A stretch of 64,000 bases of DNA from Halopiger djelfimassiliensis. GTDB taxonomy: Archaea; Halobacteriota; Halobacteria; Halobacteriales; Natrialbaceae. The position numbers and the translations under genes were made by a program. Each line of letters opens with the position of its first letter. The first letter of the stretch is position 1. The DNA is taken from NCBI RefSeq assembly GCF_000455365.1, contig NZ_HG315684.1:962659-1026658 (forward strand), read 5' to 3'. A model generated the notes under the pieces. The model did not search any database. It saw only the letters and a list, made by a program, of their open reading frames with translations, and was not told the origin of the DNA. Positions 61,759 to 64,000 of this stretch are shown piece after piece.

Positions 61759-64000
61759 TTAGTTCTCGCTGTGGTTTCGATCGTGTCCGAACGGTTCGTA
61801 GTTCTCCCCACCGCCATCATAAAACTTGTTAAAGAATTCGACGTACTCGAGGCGCACAGCCTGTAAGCCGGCGCTTGTCACGCCAAGCGCTAGCACGAGG
61901 ATGTGTCCGAGCACGAGAATGACGAGACCGCCGAGGAGTGCCGCGGTCCCGGAGTGCATGAGGCCGTCGAAGATGACCTCGGCCCCTTCGCCGTAGTGCT
62001 CGGCGACGTAACTCGGCTCGTGGCTCCGCAGGAAGTGGAACTCGCCGTGTGGATCCTCGTACGCGCCGAAGAACAGCAGATTGACCACGAACGCCATGCC
62101 GGCCTTCGCGAGCAACACTGCCGCCATCCGGGTGTACGAGAAGACGTTGACGAGCACGTCGAGGAACTCGATGACCTCGACGGCGTCGCCGATGGCAAGC
62201 AACACGAGTCCGAGCAGGAAGACCAGCAACGGCACGCCGATCGCGGTACCGCCGAGTCCCGGCACGGCCTCGGGAAGCGAGAACACTTCCATCACGGGGA
62301 AGCCCTCGAAGCCGATCGGGAAGGGGCCCTCCGAACTGAACGTCTTGAACAGGAACGCCGGCTTCGTGCTCTCCTCGGGACTATTCGGATCGTATCCCTG
62401 TACCGAGAAGATCCAGATCCAGAGCCCGTTGAGCATCAGGATCCACGAGCCGCTGTGCGTGATGGCGTCTTTGACGCCGTGGCTGAGGTTCTCGTAGAAG
62501 TCCAGGATGTATCCGACGTTGAGGTGGAAAATCCCGGCGAGCACGCTGATGACCATCCAGCCGAGCGCGAAGTCACCGGCTGCTGGTTCGAGCCCCTTGT
62601 TGAGCGGTAGGAGTTCGACGTGCAGCAGGTCGTGGAACAGCACTTCTCCGAGCACGTGTAGCCCGAAGATTTCGCCGTAGATGATCCCGAACAGGATCGT
62701 GAACGCGCCGGCCCAGACGGCCACGCCGCCGAGGCTGGTGATGCCCTTGCTGTCGAACTGAGTGGCCATGTACGCGCCGATGGCCACGTACAGGATCCCG
62801 TATCCGACGTCACCGATCATGAACCCGAAGAAGGCCGGGAACGTCAGGAACAGGAAGATCGTCGGATCCAGTTCGCTGTACTTCGGCCGGTTGACCGCCT
62901 GCACCAGCACCTCGAACGGCTTGGTGGGCCCGGGGTTGTTCTGGATCGTCGGCGGCTGGTCGCCCATCGTGACCGCCGAGCCGCCGTCGGTGACCGCCTT
63001 CTGTGGCTCTTCGTCGGCCTCGGCGGCGCTCTCGTCCTCGTCGGCCGCCGCGGGCGCTCCCTTCTGAACCTCCTCCGTGTGGGAGTGTGCGCCGTGGCGG
63101 TCGTAGTCCGCACGCTCGAGTTCTTCGACCTCGACGCTGTCCCCGACGGCATCGCGCAGCGCTGTGACGAGTCGATCGTACTCCGCGGTCGGGATCCATC
63201 CCTCCGCAACGAACGCACGATCGGTCGTCGCAAACTGCAGCGGTGCTTCCGCCTGCTGGACCTCGACGGTCAGTTCGTCCTCGACCCGCAGGAGAAACGG
63301 CGCTTCCTCCCGGCGGATCTCCTCGAGTTCGGTGTCGATCTCGTCGATCCGGGACTCGAGGTCGCGCTTTCGCTCCTCGAGTTCCGCGACGTAGTTCTCG
63401 GGGCTTTGCTCGGTGTCGGGTACCTCGTGTCGGGTGACGTCGACGCCGACCAGCGCATCGTCGATCGGGTTCCCGTCGGCATCCTCGGTAGGCGCGGCGA
63501 CAACCGCCACGACGTCGCCACCGGTGAACGTCTCGAACGCCCGGATGTCGTCGGATGCGGCGACGGCGCCCTCGATCGCATCGACGCGGCCCTCGACGAC
63601 GGCCACGTCGACGGTTTCGTACCCCGACAGCAGGTCGAGGTCGATCCCCAGTTCCGCAAACGGGGCGACGCGGTCGATCCGCTCCTCGACCTGCCGGAGT
63701 TCGTCGCGGACGTCACTTCGCTGGTCGTCGAGTTCGTTGACCCGCGTTCGAACCGCTTCGAGACGGTCCTCCCAGTCCTCCTCGAGCGAACCCGGTTCGA
63801 CCTCCTCGGCCGACAGCTCCAGGGTGCTCTCGAGGGACCGAACGGTCACCAGCTTCTCGGAGGCGTCGTCGGCCCCCTCGATCGGGTTTCCGTTGTCGAA
63901 TCCCTCCCAGGAGCCATCGTAGTCCGAGAGATGGACCAGGTTCAGCCCGTGGATCGTCTCGATGACCGTGGGCATCACGCCCTTGGAGCCGGTCACCGAC
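61759..64000 (-). CDS. atpI: A-type ATP synthase subunit I (a subunit), 5' end outside window
   Basis: At least 745 residues. The frame is open at the right edge (first internal start a GTG at 63996), so the true start lies outside. A long soluble coiled-coil half is followed by about eight helices. The helix with VFSYTRMAAVLLAKAG carries the essential Arg that faces the proteolipid ring. First visible gene of the I-K-E-C-F-A-B unit. Confidence 0.95.
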   Translation of the reverse strand, partial: SVTGSKGVMPTVIETIHGLNLVHLSDYDGSWEGFDNGNPIEGADDASEKLVTVRSLESTLELSAEEVEPGSLEEDWEDRLEAVRTRVNELDDQRSDVRDELRQVEERIDRVAPFAELGIDLDLLSGYETVDVAVVEGRVDAIEGAVAASDDIRAFETFTGGDVVAVVAAPTEDADGNPIDDALVGVDVTRHEVPDTEQSPENYVAELEERKRDLESRIDEIDTELEEIRREEAPFLLRVEDELTVEVQQAEAPLQFATTDRAFVAEGWIPTAEYDRLVTALRDAVGDSVEVEELERADYDRHGAHSHTEEVQKGAPAAADEDESAAEADEEPQKAVTDGGSAVTMGDQPPTIQNNPGPTKPFEVLVQAVNRPKYSELDPTIFLFLTFPAFFGFMIGDVGYGILYVAIGAYMATQFDSKGITSLGGVAVWAGAFTILFGIIYGEIFGLHVLGEVLFHDLLHVELLPLNKGLEPAAGDFALGWMVISVLAGIFHLNVGYILDFYENLSHGVKDAITHSGSWILMLNGLWIWIFSVQGYDPNSPEESTKPAFLFKTFSSEGPFPIGFEGFPVMEVFSLPEAVPGLGGTAIGVPLLVFLLGLVLLAIGDAVEVIEFLDVLVNVFSYTRMAAVLLAKAGMAFVVNLLFFGAYEDPHGEFHFLRSHEPSYVAEHYGEGAEVIFDGLMHSGTAALLGGLVILVLGHILVLALGVTSAGLQAVRLEYVEFFNKFYDGGGENYEPFGHDRNHSEN

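Noticed and set aside
1-64000. CRISPR arrays, rRNA genes, complete transposase genes, replication origin repeats
   Set aside because: I looked for regularly spaced repeats, rRNA-like blocks and origin boxes and saw none; only IS remnants are present.

Overview
The window is chromosomal DNA from an extremely halophilic archaeon (class Halobacteria). It is GC-rich, its proteins are strongly acidic, and it carries an A-type ATP synthase operon, PAN, ribosomal protein S6e, pyruvoyl arginine decarboxylase and many small proteins of families known only from haloarchaea. A Natrinema/Haloterrigena-like member of the Natrialbaceae is a reasonable guess, but I could not run a comparison. Gene starts were chosen from family length, spacing to neighbours and promoter position.

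Layout. 0-9.4 kb: housekeeping and haloarchaea-specific genes (beta-CASP RNase, TetR and PadR regulators, S6e, a SolA-type flavin oxidase). 9.4-15.4 kb: a compact secretion/surface locus with a DUF5305 membrane protein, an archaeal S26B signal peptidase, a 41-residue peptide, two SipW-type secreted paralogues, a divergent HTH/membrane regulator and a third secreted relative. It resembles the SipW/TasA matrix-fibre systems of bacteria and is the best candidate for an under-described system. 15.4-24.2 kb: LLM oxidoreductase, aconitase, dUTPase, an ArsR/ArsP pair, 6-phosphogluconate dehydrogenase and a HalOD1 protein. 24.2-25.1 kb: tRNA-Arg(CCG), a second copy of its 3' end, an AT-richer small membrane gene and the decayed right end of an IS200/IS605-type (TnpB) element, which together mark an integration hotspot. 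25.1-43.7 kb: DCC/lipase-maturation-factor pair, HpaI-type aldolase, P1B ATPase, ATP-grasp ligase, beta-propeller, sulfatase-like hydrolase, ribokinase, TruA, M28 peptidase, PepF and PAN.

43.7-47.5 kb is a patchwork: a GNAT gene without a proper stop, PdaD, a hairpin-rich stretch that may be a structured RNA, and a ribbon-helix-helix/PIN toxin-antitoxin pair bracketed by 77-bp direct repeats. After these come a DUF5811 gene and IS-end-like hairpins followed by a repeat of that gene's 3' end. 47.5-64 kb (minus strand) holds the ATP synthase genes I-K-E-C-F-A-B. Subunit D lies about 7.7 kb further on, beyond an inserted block with an ABC importer, an acyl-CoA ligase, a lipoprotein and a frameshifted small gene. 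AtpI runs off the right edge and the first gene runs off the left edge.
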